Shown: positions 54,595 through 63,836, counted from the stretch's first letter. The stretch is DNA of 64,000 nt from Dolomitihabitans soli (GCF_022213955.1 NZ_JAKNTW010000031.1:1-64000); one strand, 5' to 3'. Program-made: numbers and translations. The notes: generated from the sequence alone by a model not told the origin.

Positions 54595-55377
54595 TTACGA
54601 CGGGACGGAGGGTGAGGTGCGGCCGGGCTGCCAGCCCAGCGTGCGCGAGATACCACGCGCCGCGACCTGTACGGCGGGCACCAGAGCCCCCGCGCGCGTG
54701 CCCTTGACCGGCACCACGACGGACACCGCGGCGATCACGTCACCGCGCGGCCCTCGTACGGGCGCGGCAACGGATACGGCGTCGTCGGTGATCTGACGAT
54801 CGCTCACCGCGCAGCCGGCCCGCCGTACCTCCGCGAGCATCCGGCGCAGCCGGGCCGGGTCGGTCACGGTGTACGGCGTGAACGCGGTGAGCGGGCGCTC
54901 GTAGACCTGCTCCTGCAGCTCTGTGCCGCCGTGGGCGAGCAGCACCAGCCCGACGCCGGTCGCGTGCAGCGGCCACCGGGCGCCTACCCGGCTGCGCACG
55001 CCGACGGCCGAGCGCGCTGAGATCCGCTCGATGTAGATGACCTCGAACCCGTCACGAACCGCGAGGTGGACGTTCTCGTGCGTGGTTTCGTAGAGGTCCT
55101 CCAGGAACGGCATCGCCGTCTGCCTGAGACCCATCCCGCGCGGGGCGAGCGCGGCGACCTCCCACAGCCGCAGCCCGATGTGGTAGTCGCCGGCCTCGTC
55201 GCGCTCCAGCGCGCCCCACCGGGTGAGAGCGCCGACGAGCCGGTGAGTGGTGGCGAGCGGCAGGTCGGCCCGCCGGCCGATCTCGGTCAGGGACAGCGCG
55301 GGGTGATGCAGGTCGAACGCGGCCAGTACGTCCAGCAGCCGGTCGGCGGCGGAACGGGGCGGGGTGGCCGGGGGCAT
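54595..55377 (-). CDS. IclR-family regulator (copy 2)
   Basis: A 260-residue IclR protein: helix-turn-helix LSLTEIGRRADLPLATTHRL and effector domain (LYETTHENVHLAVRDGFEV, RWPLHATGVGLVLLAHG). It is clearly paralogous to copy 1 at 43882. It lies upstream of the Rieske operon on the same strand and four bases after the MarR gene, so both regulators may be co-transcribed and may control the aromatic genes on both strands. Confidence 0.92.
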   Translation of the reverse strand: MPPATPPRSAADRLLDVLAAFDLHHPALSLTEIGRRADLPLATTHRLVGALTRWGALERDEAGDYHIGLRLWEVAALAPRGMGLRQTAMPFLEDLYETTHENVHLAVRDGFEVIYIERISARSAVGVRSRVGARWPLHATGVGLVLLAHGGTELQEQVYERPLTAFTPYTVTDPARLRRMLAEVRRAGCAVSDRQITDDAVSVAAPVRGPRGDVIAAVSVVVPVKGTRAGALVPAVQVAARGISRTLGWQPGRTSPSVPS

Positions 55378-55380
55378 GCT

Positions 55381-55806
55381 TCAGCTCCGGTCTCGTTCCG
55401 CGACCCGCTGCAGCAGGGCGTGCAGAGCCGCGCGGTCCTCGGCGTCCAACGGGCCGAGGAGGTCGTCGGTGACGCGGTTGCCGGCCTTGTCCGTGTCACG
55501 CAGCGCGTCCTTGCCGCGTTCGGTCAGCACCACGATGCGGCTGCGCCGGTCACCCGGGGACGGCCGGCGTTCGACCAGTTCGAGCCGCTGCAGGTCATCG
55601 ACCAGGCTCACGATGGCGCTCGGGTCGTAGCCCAGACGGTCGCTCAACTCCCGCTGCGGCGCGCCCGCCACGCTCGACAGGTAGCGGAGCAGGGCGTAGT
55701 GCCGCAACCGCAGACCGGACTCCTCCAGGATCGCGTTGAACAGCCGCCCGGATTGCAGGCCCAAGCGGTAGAGCAGATAGCCGGTGTCGGCGTTCAAGGC
55801 CCGCAT
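55381..55806 (-). CDS. MarR-family regulator
   Basis: A 141-residue winged-helix regulator: dimer helix at the start (GYLLYRLGLQSGRLFNAIL), recognition helix region APQRELSDRLGYDPSAIVSL, wing RRPSPGDRRSRIV. MarR proteins near CoA-ligase genes often sense aromatic acids or their CoA thioesters. It is divergent from the SDR gene and followed by the IclR gene. Confidence 0.9.
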   Translation of the reverse strand: MRALNADTGYLLYRLGLQSGRLFNAILEESGLRLRHYALLRYLSSVAGAPQRELSDRLGYDPSAIVSLVDDLQRLELVERRPSPGDRRSRIVVLTERGKDALRDTDKAGNRVTDDLLGPLDAEDRAALHALLQRVAERDRS

Positions 55807-55915
55807 CCAGGGCGGGTCCGTCTCTTTCTCAGCGATCTCGAGCTCCCGGTTAACGGCCCTGAGGGCCCGCTGCGTATCGCCCCAGCATGGAGCATATTGA
55901 GGCTGTAAACAACTA

Positions 55916-55944
55916 TTGACGACAACAATGATTGGCCTTAGCTT
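55916..55944 (+). promoter_or_regulatory. Sigma-70-like promoter for the SDR operon
   Basis: TTGACG (55916-55921), a 17-base spacer, then TAGCTT (55939-55944), in an AT-rich tract between the divergent MarR and SDR genes. It is about 80 bases upstream of the SDR start. Confidence 0.55.
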
Positions 55945-56023
55945 CTATTTCGCGAGCAGCCCCCGGGATCAGTGGATCCCCGCGGCTCCCTCCTCCCCCT
56001 CCCCGATGAAGGGACAAGAACCA

Positions 56024-56947
56024 GTGCCGAACGTCCCCACCGACCTGACCGGCAAGGTCGCCGTCGTCACCGGCAGCGGTCGCGGCCTTGGCTTGGCCTA
56101 CGCCACAGCCCTGGCCAGGTCCGGCGCCCGCGTGGTCGTCAACGACGTCGATGAGGTGGTCGCCGAGCAGGCCGTACGGTCGATCACGGCGGCGGGCGGA
56201 CAGGCGGTCGCCGAGGCGGTCGTCGTGGGCACCGCCGAGGCCGCCGACCGGCTCGTCGCCCGCGCGGTGGACAGCTTCGGGCGCCTGGACGTGATGGTCA
56301 CCAACGCCGGCATCCTGCGCGACAGGGTGCTGTGGAAGATGACCGATGAGGAGTTCGACGCCGTCATCGATGTCCACCTGAGGGGCACCTTCACGTGCGC
56401 CCGCGCCGCCGCCGTCCGGATGCGCGAGCAGGGCGAGGGCGGCACCCTCGTGCTCGTGGGCTCGCCCGCCGGTCAGCGCGGCAACTTCGGGCAGACCAAC
56501 TACGCGGCCGCCAAGGCCGGCATCGCCGCCATGGCGCGCACCTGGTCCATGGAACTCGGGAGGTCGGGCATCACCGTGAACGCCATCGTGCCGGTCGCCG
56601 CCACGGCCATGACGGAGACCATCCCCGCCTTCGCGCCGTACGTCGAGGCGATGCACCGCGGTGAACCGTTGCCCGCCTTCCTGCGCAAGGGTGAGGGCTT
56701 CGGCACTCCCGAGGACTGCGCGGCACTCGTGCCCTTCCTCGCCTCCGAGGCCGCCCGGGGCATCACCGGCCAGTGCGTCGGCATCGGCGGTGACAGGCTC
56801 ACCCTGTGGTCGCATCCGCAGGAGATCTCGGTGGCGTACGCCGACGGCGGCTGGACGCCGGAGACCATCGCAGCCGCCTGGCACACCTCGGTCGGCAGCG
56901 AACCGGCGACCGTCGGCATCCCCGCGCCGCAGATTCCGCAGGCCTGA
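56024..56947 (+). CDS. Short-chain dehydrogenase/reductase
   Basis: A 307-residue SDR: cofactor motif TGSGRGLG near residue 17, NAG near 103, catalytic Ser in VLVGSPAG and Tyr-x3-Lys in NYAAAKAG. The tail after ITGQCVGIGGDRL is ~45 residues longer than a minimal SDR and is typical of SDRs linked to MaoC and acyl-CoA genes. GTG 56024 with AAGGGA upstream is preferred; ATG 56006 is possible. It heads the plus-strand operon with amidohydrolase, CoA ligase and MaoC, so it probably oxidises a hydroxyacyl intermediate. Confidence 0.9.
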   Translation: MPNVPTDLTGKVAVVTGSGRGLGLAYATALARSGARVVVNDVDEVVAEQAVRSITAAGGQAVAEAVVVGTAEAADRLVARAVDSFGRLDVMVTNAGILRDRVLWKMTDEEFDAVIDVHLRGTFTCARAAAVRMREQGEGGTLVLVGSPAGQRGNFGQTNYAAAKAGIAAMARTWSMELGRSGITVNAIVPVAATAMTETIPAFAPYVEAMHRGEPLPAFLRKGEGFGTPEDCAALVPFLASEAARGITGQCVGIGGDRLTLWSHPQEISVAYADGGWTPETIAAAWHTSVGSEPATVGIPAPQIPQA

Positions 56948-56951
56948 ACCC

Positions 56952-57839
56952 GTGACCGCGATGAACGTGGACGAACTGGTCGCGATCGATGTTCACACCC
57001 ACGCCGAGGTGTCCGCGACGGGCGACGCGTCGCTCGCCGCGGACCTGCTCGACGCCTCCAACGCCTACTTCAAGGTCCAGGGTGAGCGGAAGCCCACCCT
57101 GGAGGAGACGGCCGCCTACTACCGCGCGCGGAAGATGGCCGCGGTGATCTTCCCCGTGGACGCCGAGCACGCCACCGGCACCCCGCCCGTCCCCAACGAG
57201 GAGGTCGCCGCGGCGGCCGCCGCCCATTCCGACGTGCTGATCCCCTTCGCCAGCATCGACCCCTTCCGCGGCCGCGCGGGGGTGAGGCAGGCGCGCCGCC
57301 TGGTCGAGGAGCACGGGGTGAGGGGCTTCAAGTTCCATCCCAGCATCCAGGGCTTCTTCCCGAACGACCGGATCGCCTACGAGCTGTATGCGGTGATCGA
57401 GGAGGCCGGCGCCATCGCGCTGTTCCACACCGGTCAGACCGGGATCGGGGCGGGGGTGCCCGGCGGCGGCGGGATCCGGCTGAAGTACTCCAACCCGCTG
57501 CACGTCGATGACGTCGCCGCCGACTTCCCGCACCTGAAGATCATCCTGGCACACCCCTCTTTTCCCTGGCAGGATGAGGCGCTGGCGGTGGCCACCCACA
57601 AGCCGGGTGTCCACATCGACCTGTCCGGCTGGTCGCCGAAGTACTTTCCGCCGCAACTGGTGCAGTACGCCAACACCCTGCTGAAGGACAAGGTCCTCTT
57701 CGGCTCCGACTACCCCGTCCTGACCCCCGACCGGTGGCTCGCCGACTTCGCGAAGCTGCCGATCAAGGACGAGGTGCGGCCGAAGATCCTCAAGGAGAAC
57801 GCCGCCCGGCTCTTGGGGCTCACCACATCCGGCTCGTGA
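56952..57839 (+). CDS. Amidohydrolase-family enzyme (ACMSD-like decarboxylase/hydrolase)
   Basis: A 295-residue metal-dependent amidohydrolase of the Amidohydro_2 branch. Metal ligands: HxH in AIDVHTHAE near the N-terminus, His in KIILAHPSFPW, Asp in LFGSDYPV; substrate loop GFKFHPS. Relatives include ACMS decarboxylase, gamma-resorcylate decarboxylase and carboxyvanillate decarboxylase, so it may decarboxylate an aromatic or muconate-type acid. GTG 56952 was used; ATG 56961 is equally plausible. Neither has a clear ribosome-binding site. Confidence 0.85.
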   Translation: MTAMNVDELVAIDVHTHAEVSATGDASLAADLLDASNAYFKVQGERKPTLEETAAYYRARKMAAVIFPVDAEHATGTPPVPNEEVAAAAAAHSDVLIPFASIDPFRGRAGVRQARRLVEEHGVRGFKFHPSIQGFFPNDRIAYELYAVIEEAGAIALFHTGQTGIGAGVPGGGGIRLKYSNPLHVDDVAADFPHLKIILAHPSFPWQDEALAVATHKPGVHIDLSGWSPKYFPPQLVQYANTLLKDKVLFGSDYPVLTPDRWLADFAKLPIKDEVRPKILKENAARLLGLTTSGS

Positions 57840-57849
57840 AGGGCAACCG

Positions 57850-59352
57850 ATGCGCAACGAGGGACTGGGGTCGTGGCCCGCACGCCGAGCCCGCAAGACC
57901 CCGCACCGTACCGCCTTGCTCCACCACGGCACAGAGACCACCTACGCCGCGCTGCACGAGCGCACCACCCGGCTCGCCCACGTCCTGCGTGCGGCGAACA
58001 TCCGGCGCGGCGACCGGGTCGCCTATCTCGGCGCGAACCACCCGTCCTACCTGGAGACCCTGTTCGCCGCGATGGCACTCGGCGCGATCTTCGTCCCGCT
58101 GAACACCCGGCTCGCCGGACCCGAGATCGCCTACCAGCTCAAGGACTCGGGCCCCAAGGCACTGATCCACGCACCCTCGCACTCCGCCATGGTCGAGGGA
58201 GTGCGCGGCGAGACGGACGTGCCGACCCACATCGTCGTCGGCCCTGACTACGAGAACATGCTCGCCGCCGCCTCCGCCGAGCCGATCGACGAGCCGATCG
58301 GGCTCGACGACATCTGCATCATCATGTACACCTCCGGCACGACAGGGCGTCCCAAAGGGGCGATGCTCACCCACGGCAACCTCACCTGGAACGCCGTGAA
58401 CGTGATGATCGACCACGACCTGATCGCCGACGACGTCGCTCTGGTCTCCGCCCCCCTCTTCCACACCGCCGGGCTGAACATGCTGACCCTGCCGGTGCTG
58501 CTCAAAGGCGGCAGCTGTGTCCTGGTCGAGGCGTTCGACCCCGGCGGCACCTTCGACCTGGTCCAAGAGCACCGGGTCACGTTCATGTTCGGGGTGCCGG
58601 CGATGTTCGAGCAGGTGGCCCGCCACCCGCGCTGGGCGGGCGCCGACCTGTCCTCGCTGCGCATCCTCACCTGCGGCGGCGCGCCCGTGCCACCGTCTCT
58701 CATCGCGACCTACCAGTCGCGAGGGCTGACCTTCCTGCAGGGGTACGGCATGACCGAGGCGTCGCCGGGCGTTCTGTTCCTCGACGCCGAGCACGCCGTC
58801 GGAAAGGCGGGATCGGCGGGAGTGCCGCACTTCTTCAGCGACGTGCGGGTCGCCCTGCCCGACCTCAGCCCGGCCGGGGTGGGGGAGACCGGCGAGGTGC
58901 TGGTGCGCGGCCCGCATGTGATGCCCGGGTACTGGGGGCTGCCGGAGGAGAGCGCCGCGGCGTTCGCCGACGGCTGGTTCCGCAGCGGAGACGCCGCCCG
59001 CATCGACGAGGACGGTTACGTGACCGTCGTCGACCGGCTCAAAGACATGATCATCTCAGGTGGGGAGAACATCTACCCGGCCGAGGTGGAGAACGCCCTG
59101 CTCGCCCACCCCGACATCGTGGAGTGCGCCGTCATCGGCGTGCCCGACGAGAGATGGGGGGAGGTCGGCCACGCGGTGGTGGTGGTCCGCGAGGGCGCCT
59201 CGCCCGACCTCGACGACGTGCTGTCCTCGCTCGCGGGGCGCCTCGCCAAGTACAAGATCCCGAAGTCCGTCGTGGCGGCGGACCGCCTGCCCCGGACGGC
59301 CTCGGGCAAGCTCCTCAAGACCCAGGTGCGCAGTCTGTACGGCACCCCCTGA
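57850..59352 (+). CDS. AMP-forming acyl-CoA ligase
   Basis: A 500-residue ANL enzyme activating a carboxylic acid to its CoA thioester. Motifs: ATP-binding YTSGTTGRPKG at ~159-169, LFHTAGLNM, the YGMTEASPG adenylate motif, GWFRSGDAARIDEDGY, and the C-terminal Lys in RTASGKLLKT. It is 10 bases after the amidohydrolase. It could activate an aromatic or aliphatic acid. Confidence 0.92.
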   Translation: MRNEGLGSWPARRARKTPHRTALLHHGTETTYAALHERTTRLAHVLRAANIRRGDRVAYLGANHPSYLETLFAAMALGAIFVPLNTRLAGPEIAYQLKDSGPKALIHAPSHSAMVEGVRGETDVPTHIVVGPDYENMLAAASAEPIDEPIGLDDICIIMYTSGTTGRPKGAMLTHGNLTWNAVNVMIDHDLIADDVALVSAPLFHTAGLNMLTLPVLLKGGSCVLVEAFDPGGTFDLVQEHRVTFMFGVPAMFEQVARHPRWAGADLSSLRILTCGGAPVPPSLIATYQSRGLTFLQGYGMTEASPGVLFLDAEHAVGKAGSAGVPHFFSDVRVALPDLSPAGVGETGEVLVRGPHVMPGYWGLPEESAAAFADGWFRSGDAARIDEDGYVTVVDRLKDMIISGGENIYPAEVENALLAHPDIVECAVIGVPDERWGEVGHAVVVVREGASPDLDDVLSSLAGRLAKYKIPKSVVAADRLPRTASGKLLKTQVRSLYGTP

Positions 59353-59380
59353 CACCTCTCGGAATAGGAGACACCCCCAT

Positions 59381-59836
59381 ATGGGTATCACCGTCAACGG
59401 TCTTGCCGAGCTCGGCAAGCTGGCCGGTGCCGACCTCGGCACCAGTGACTGGATCGACGTCACCCAGGAACGCGTCAACACCTTCGCCGACGCCACCGGT
59501 GACCACCAGTGGATCCACGTGGACGTGGCGAAGGCCAAGGAAGGGCCGTTCGGTGTGCCCATCGCGCACGGGTATCTGACGCTCGCCCTGTTCATCCCGC
59601 TGTTCACCGAACTGCTGGAAGTCGAGGGCGTCACCACCAAGGTCAACTACGGTCTGAACAAGGTGCGTTTCCCCGCCCCGGTGCCGGTGGGTTCCCGGAT
59701 CCGGCTGGCCGCAAGGCTCGCCGCCGTCGACGAGGTGCCTGGAGGCGCGCAGATCACGGTCGACGGCACGATCGAGATCGAGGGCGGCGCCAAGCCCGCC
59801 GCCGTCCTGCAGAGCGTGTCGCGCTTCTACGCGTGA
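59381..59836 (+). CDS. MaoC-family (R)-specific enoyl-CoA hydratase-like protein
   Basis: A 151-residue single hot-dog domain. The hydratase-2 motif FADATGDHQWIHVD contains the catalytic Asp and His, followed by AHGYLTLAL. It would hydrate an enoyl-CoA made after the ligase step; the SDR could then oxidise the 3-hydroxyacyl-CoA. It is the last gene of the operon. Confidence 0.92.
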   Translation: MGITVNGLAELGKLAGADLGTSDWIDVTQERVNTFADATGDHQWIHVDVAKAKEGPFGVPIAHGYLTLALFIPLFTELLEVEGVTTKVNYGLNKVRFPAPVPVGSRIRLAARLAAVDEVPGGAQITVDGTIEIEGGAKPAAVLQSVSRFYA

Positions 59837-59955
59837 AACCGCCCGTCTGGAGCCTTCCTGCCTGCGCCAGGGCTGCCGCCTGCCGATCCCCCTGAAACCG
59901 CGCTGATCTGCTGCCGGATATCCAGTCGAAAGCGCCGTTCGTCGCATGGAACGAT

Positions 59956-61512
59956 GTGCGGATGACGGGCGTTCGGGAATGGTTTCGGCAGTTCATTGGA
60001 CATGAGGACATGTCCGGTGACCCGGTCGTGGACTCGATCGAGCGGCTGGTGCTCACAAGCGCCGAAGGCCGCCGCGCCGCCTTCGACGACCTCGCCAGCG
60101 CCTTGTTCGGTGTCGTTTCCGATGTCCGACTGGCCGAGCGGGCCCTCGATGTTCTGACCGCAGCCGGGCCGACGGTCTGGATCGAGCTCGATTCGGCGCT
60201 GCGGCCCTGGCTGTACGGCCACCGCGACCCCCGCATCACGCCGGCGCCCGCCGTACGGAGGATGAGCAACCCGCTCGCGGTCGCGCTGGCCGCCTGCAGC
60301 CGGGATGGCCGCCAGCGCGAGGAAGGGATCCGGCATCCGCTCATGGCCACGGACGTGCGGCTGCTTCCTGTGCTGGTCGTCCGCACCGTGGACTGGGCCG
60401 CAGCCGTGCAGCGCCAGGCTCTGCGAGTCCTGTCGGAGGTGCTTTCCCGCTCCGACGCGGCGGTGCTGCAGGCCGTCGTCCCGGTGGCGGTGCGGCTCGG
60501 AGACCGGCGACGCGGAAATCCCGCCACCGAACTGGTCCGCCAAGCCCTTCTGCGAGCCGACGACGACACGCTGAGCGCTGTACGGCGTTGTGAGGACCTG
60601 CGCGGGCGGCGGTTCGCCTTCGAGGTTTCGCTGCGCGCCGAGCGGATGGATCGGCGGCAGCTCGCCGCGGCGGCGCGCCACGAGTCCGACATCATCTCCC
60701 GCACCCGATGCGCCGAGGCGCTGGCCGCACAGGCAGTCACCGGCAACCAGCCCGAGCTGATGGAGGAACTCCTGGACGCGGGTTCGGCGCGGGTCCGTGT
60801 CGAAGCGTTGACCACCCTGGTACGGTTCGGTCGTACCGACTTCGGGCCGCGTTACCTGGGCGATCACGCATCCATGGTGCGGCTGACCGCGCAGTGGTCG
60901 GTCCGCCGGGCGGGTGGCGACCCGGCCGAGCTCTACCGGCGGCTCCTGGCGGCCCCCGCAGACCGGGGTTCGCGCGGACTGCTGGCCGGGCTCGGCGACT
61001 GCGGCACGCGCGCCGACGCAGAACTGGTCCTTCCCTACCTCAGGGATCCGCGACCACGTGTCCGGGCGGAAGCCGTACATACGCTGCGCCGTCTGGGCGC
61101 GCAGATCGACGTCGCCGACCTGCTGGAGGATCCCGCGCCGGTGGTGGTCCGCAACGTGCTCACCACCCTGCGGGCCGCGGGACCGAACGTGCTGGTCGAG
61201 CGGCTCTGGGCGCTGCTCGGCGACGACCATCCCCGCCACGTACGGCAGGCCGCTCACCGGCTGCTCGCCGACCGGGACGCCTGGACCCGGGTCAGGGCAG
61301 ATCTTCTCCTGGCTGTGGACCCTGATGAGGCTCTGAGCCTGCGGGCTCGCACCGATCTGAGCAGCTGGTGCGCACATGACTCGTCGAGCATCTATTCGGC
61401 CTGTCCGGCCGGGCTTCGGGACGAGCTGGAGGACCTGTTGTCCACGGCGGAGGAGAGGGTGGGCGTGGCCAACGCCCGCCTGCTGCGTTGGCTGATCAGG
61501 ACCAGCGGATGA
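59956..61512 (+). CDS. HEAT-repeat protein of unknown function
   Basis: A 518-residue cytosolic protein made of alpha-helical pairs with HEAT-like repeats (for example LRDPRPRVRAEAVHTLRRLG and SARVRVEALTTLVRFG), most regular between residues ~230 and 430. There is no catalytic motif or membrane segment. GTG 59956 and ATG 59962 are both possible starts. It is 120 bases after the MaoC gene and probably separate from that operon. Role unknown, perhaps a scaffold. Confidence 0.75.
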   Translation: MRMTGVREWFRQFIGHEDMSGDPVVDSIERLVLTSAEGRRAAFDDLASALFGVVSDVRLAERALDVLTAAGPTVWIELDSALRPWLYGHRDPRITPAPAVRRMSNPLAVALAACSRDGRQREEGIRHPLMATDVRLLPVLVVRTVDWAAAVQRQALRVLSEVLSRSDAAVLQAVVPVAVRLGDRRRGNPATELVRQALLRADDDTLSAVRRCEDLRGRRFAFEVSLRAERMDRRQLAAAARHESDIISRTRCAEALAAQAVTGNQPELMEELLDAGSARVRVEALTTLVRFGRTDFGPRYLGDHASMVRLTAQWSVRRAGGDPAELYRRLLAAPADRGSRGLLAGLGDCGTRADAELVLPYLRDPRPRVRAEAVHTLRRLGAQIDVADLLEDPAPVVVRNVLTTLRAAGPNVLVERLWALLGDDHPRHVRQAAHRLLADRDAWTRVRADLLLAVDPDEALSLRARTDLSSWCAHDSSSIYSACPAGLRDELEDLLSTAEERVGVANARLLRWLIRTSG

Positions 61513-61800
61513 CCGAGTTCGCGGGCGTCTTCCAGAGTCCTGATGGGCCCCCGGGTGAGCCGTCCGTCGGAACGCTGAGGAGGTCCTCGCCAGCGGTAAC
61601 GGCTACGCCAAGGTGACGAAGACGCGCTACAAGTGCACTCAGGCCGCGGTCACCGACCGTTACCTACGAGCTCGGCAGCGCATCGTTCGGCCTGACAGGC
61701 GTTTTAACCCCTTGAATACCGATATTGACATTATTGATCTGTTCGCTTCGGCGATCGATCATCGAGAGCAGTAGCGCTCCTCGCCTCGGGAAGGATCTTC
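61513..61800. other. Intergenic region with AT-rich promoter of the DUF6289 gene
   Basis: About 290 bases. The first 180 show short coding-like pieces on the plus strand (around NGYAKVTKTRYKCTQ) that I cannot assign. Positions 61700-61745 are AT-rich and contain TTGACA, a likely -35 element for the small secreted protein gene. Confidence 0.4.
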
Positions 61801-62031
61801 ATGATTCGCCGCGCATCGCTGGCCGTCCTGCTCGCTCTCGGCACCCTCACCGTTATCAGCTCGCCCGCGCACGCCCGCGCCTGCAGGATCGACTTCCACT
61901 GCGAAACGTACTACTACACCGACTCCGACCGCACCACGCTGGTGGGGGTCAAGTACGAGAACTGTGTCGGGGATGAGACGTGGGTGGGCAGGCGCGGGTC
62001 CTATCCGGTGTTCAACGAGAACCCCTGCTGA
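61801..62031 (+). CDS. Small secreted DUF6289-like cysteine protein
   Basis: A 76-residue protein with a signal peptide (RRASLAVLLALGTLTVISSPAHA, cleavage likely after AHA) and a ~50-residue mature part with four Cys and a YYYTDSDRTTLVG segment, the pattern of DUF6289. GGAAGG precedes the ATG. The function of the family is unknown; it is a likely extracytoplasmic disulfide-bonded peptide. Confidence 0.75.
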   Translation: MIRRASLAVLLALGTLTVISSPAHARACRIDFHCETYYYTDSDRTTLVGVKYENCVGDETWVGRRGSYPVFNENPC

Positions 62032-62206
62032 GCGTCCGCTCAGCAGAACAACGATAGTGGCCCCATGATCACGAAGGTGATCATCCCGAGCGCCGACAAG
62101 GTGCCATCCGGGCGGCGACGGTGGCTTCGATCAGGTGCCACGGTGAGGTCCTGCCCGCCGACATAACCCGTTGGTCACGTCAGGTCGCCTGTGGCACGGT
62201 GGCGGG

Positions 62207-62773
62207 GTGGTCAACAAGCTTCCGCACACCGTGAACGAGGCGATCGCTGCCGAGCAGGCGGGTCAGGTCCTGCGCTGTCTGTTCTTCTGGGGCCACCGGC
62301 CCGCCCGCGACGGGAGCGTCGGCCCGGGGTGCCTGTCGCAGTGGTGGCCGGTGTCCTTCACCGAGGACGGGCACGTCTTCGCCTCCGCCGAGCACTACAT
62401 GATGGCCCACAAGGCGTGGTTGTTCGACGACCACGACATCGCCGCCCAGATCCTCGAAGCAGGCCATCCGGGAGAAGCCAAGAAGCTCGGCCGGGCCGTC
62501 CGGAACTTCGACGCAACCCTCTGGAACGCCCACCGCTTCGACATCGTGGTCCGCGGCACCCTCGCCAAATTCGGCCAGCACCCCGACCTGAAGCAGTACC
62601 TGCTCACCACCCGCAACCGGGTCCTGGTCGAGGCCAGCCCACGGGACCGGATCTGGGGCATCGGCCTGACCGCCACCGACGAGCGCGCCGCCTCCCCGGC
62701 GACCTGGCAGGGGCTGAACCTGCTCGGCTTCGCGCTGATGGCCGCCCGGGACGCGCCGGAACCGGGCACCTGA
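62207..62773 (+). CDS. NADAR-family (YbiA-like) N-glycosidase
   Basis: A ~188-residue NADAR (DUF1768) protein. Signatures: FFWGHRPARDG, CLSQWWPVSF, FASAEHYMMAHKAWLF and RIWGIGL near the C-terminus, with the catalytic Glu in the AEHYMM helix. Members hydrolyse N-glycosidic bonds of riboflavin precursors or ADP-ribose-linked products. GTG 62207 is preferred over an upstream GTG at 62171 because homology starts near it; the ribosome-binding site is weak. Confidence 0.88.
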   Translation: MVNKLPHTVNEAIAAEQAGQVLRCLFFWGHRPARDGSVGPGCLSQWWPVSFTEDGHVFASAEHYMMAHKAWLFDDHDIAAQILEAGHPGEAKKLGRAVRNFDATLWNAHRFDIVVRGTLAKFGQHPDLKQYLLTTRNRVLVEASPRDRIWGIGLTATDERAASPATWQGLNLLGFALMAARDAPEPGT

Positions 62774-62777
62774 GCGT

Positions 62778-62794
62778 CTCCGCTGGTCGCGGAG
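62778..62794. terminator. Short hairpin after NADAR gene
   Basis: CTCCGC (62778-62783) pairs with GCGGAG (62789-62794) across a five-base loop, just after the NADAR stop. The short stem makes it a modest terminator candidate. Up to 62970 the space contains no supported gene. Confidence 0.4.
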
Positions 62795-62970
62795 CGCGTC
62801 ACGTGCCGTTCGCGGGCACCCGAGCGATCAGTCCACGAGCATGCGGCTGCCCGGCGCGTGGCCGCAGCAGTGCGACCGCCTCGTCGGCTGCCCCGCGTTC
62901 GGCCGGGGTTTCCGCAGGGGCCACATCGCCAGTAACCCATGACCGGTTTGCCGGGGCGGCGGTTTCCGGA

Positions 62971-63813
62971 CTACGCCGAGGGCAGCCGGAGCAGGCCGGC
63001 ATCGACGACGCCGCGGCCGAACTCGCGGGCGAGCTTGGCCAGGCGGTCACAGCCGCCTTCGCCGAGGGCTTCGTAGGCGGGCAGGGCGAGCAGATCGGTG
63101 TGGCTCTCGATCCGCTCGCGCAGGGCAGTGCCCTCGGCGGTCAGGGTGAGTCCCTCGCCGAGCAGGCCGCGGGAGCGGAGCCGGTCCTCGGCGGTCAGCC
63201 AGTCGCGCTCCGGCCAGCTTCTGCTCGCCTTGAGGAATCTCACGGGGACCTCGCCGGTGGCCGCGTGCAGGACCAGCGCCTCGGGCGGCGTGATCCCCTC
63301 GCTCAGGAGCAGTCCGACGTGGCCGTCTCCGCGGAACTCCCGTAGCAGGGTCTGGGCATGCCAGAGCACCAGAAGCGGATCATCCGGCCAGGGCAGTGCG
63401 GCGTGGGCGGCGAACAACGGGCGGCCATGAAGGTGATCGCAAGCCGCCTCGGCCGCGTGCCTGGCAAGCGTGGCCGTCTCCGTCAGATCGGGGTGCTCGT
63501 GCAGCTTCGCACGTCGCAGCGCCGCGTCGGCCGCCTCCAGCCGTGCGGCCAGGACCTCCTCCGGTGTGGTGATCTCCCAGGCTGCCGGGATCACCTGCCG
63601 CACCAGCGCGGGGGCGAAGTTGTAGAAGGTGGCGATGACCAACTCGGCCGAGGCCCGGCCGAACGGGGCGGCGCGCGAGGCGAAGTATCCCGACATGCGC
63701 GCGGTGAGGCCGAGCGCCGCGAATCGCTCCGACGCCTCGGGCACGAAATAGATCATCCCGTGCACCGGCTCCAGACGCCTCCAGGCTTGCCGGGCGGCTT
63801 GCACACTGACCAT
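62971..63813 (-). CDS. SCO6745-like helical protein
   Basis: A 280-residue protein matching the actinomycete SCO6745 family: VHGMIYFVPEASERFAALGL near the start, GYFASRAAPFGRAS, VIATFYNFAPALV and a C-terminal winged-helix-like part (EDRLRSRGLLGEGLTLTAEG). The family has no settled biochemical function. ATG 63813 has GAGGAGG upstream. A perfect TetR-type palindrome sits 24 bases upstream of the start, so a TetR protein probably regulates it, perhaps encoded beyond the window. Confidence 0.85.
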   Translation of the reverse strand: MVSVQAARQAWRRLEPVHGMIYFVPEASERFAALGLTARMSGYFASRAAPFGRASAELVIATFYNFAPALVRQVIPAAWEITTPEEVLAARLEAADAALRRAKLHEHPDLTETATLARHAAEAACDHLHGRPLFAAHAALPWPDDPLLVLWHAQTLLREFRGDGHVGLLLSEGITPPEALVLHAATGEVPVRFLKASRSWPERDWLTAEDRLRSRGLLGEGLTLTAEGTALRERIESHTDLLALPAYEALGEGGCDRLAKLAREFGRGVVDAGLLRLPSA

Positions 63814-63836
63814 GGGGCCTCCTCAGGATATCCAAT

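Noticed and set aside
62799-63050. 83-codon minus-strand frame downstream of the SCO6745-like gene
   Set aside because: It overlaps the SCO6745-like gene in another frame and has no independent support.
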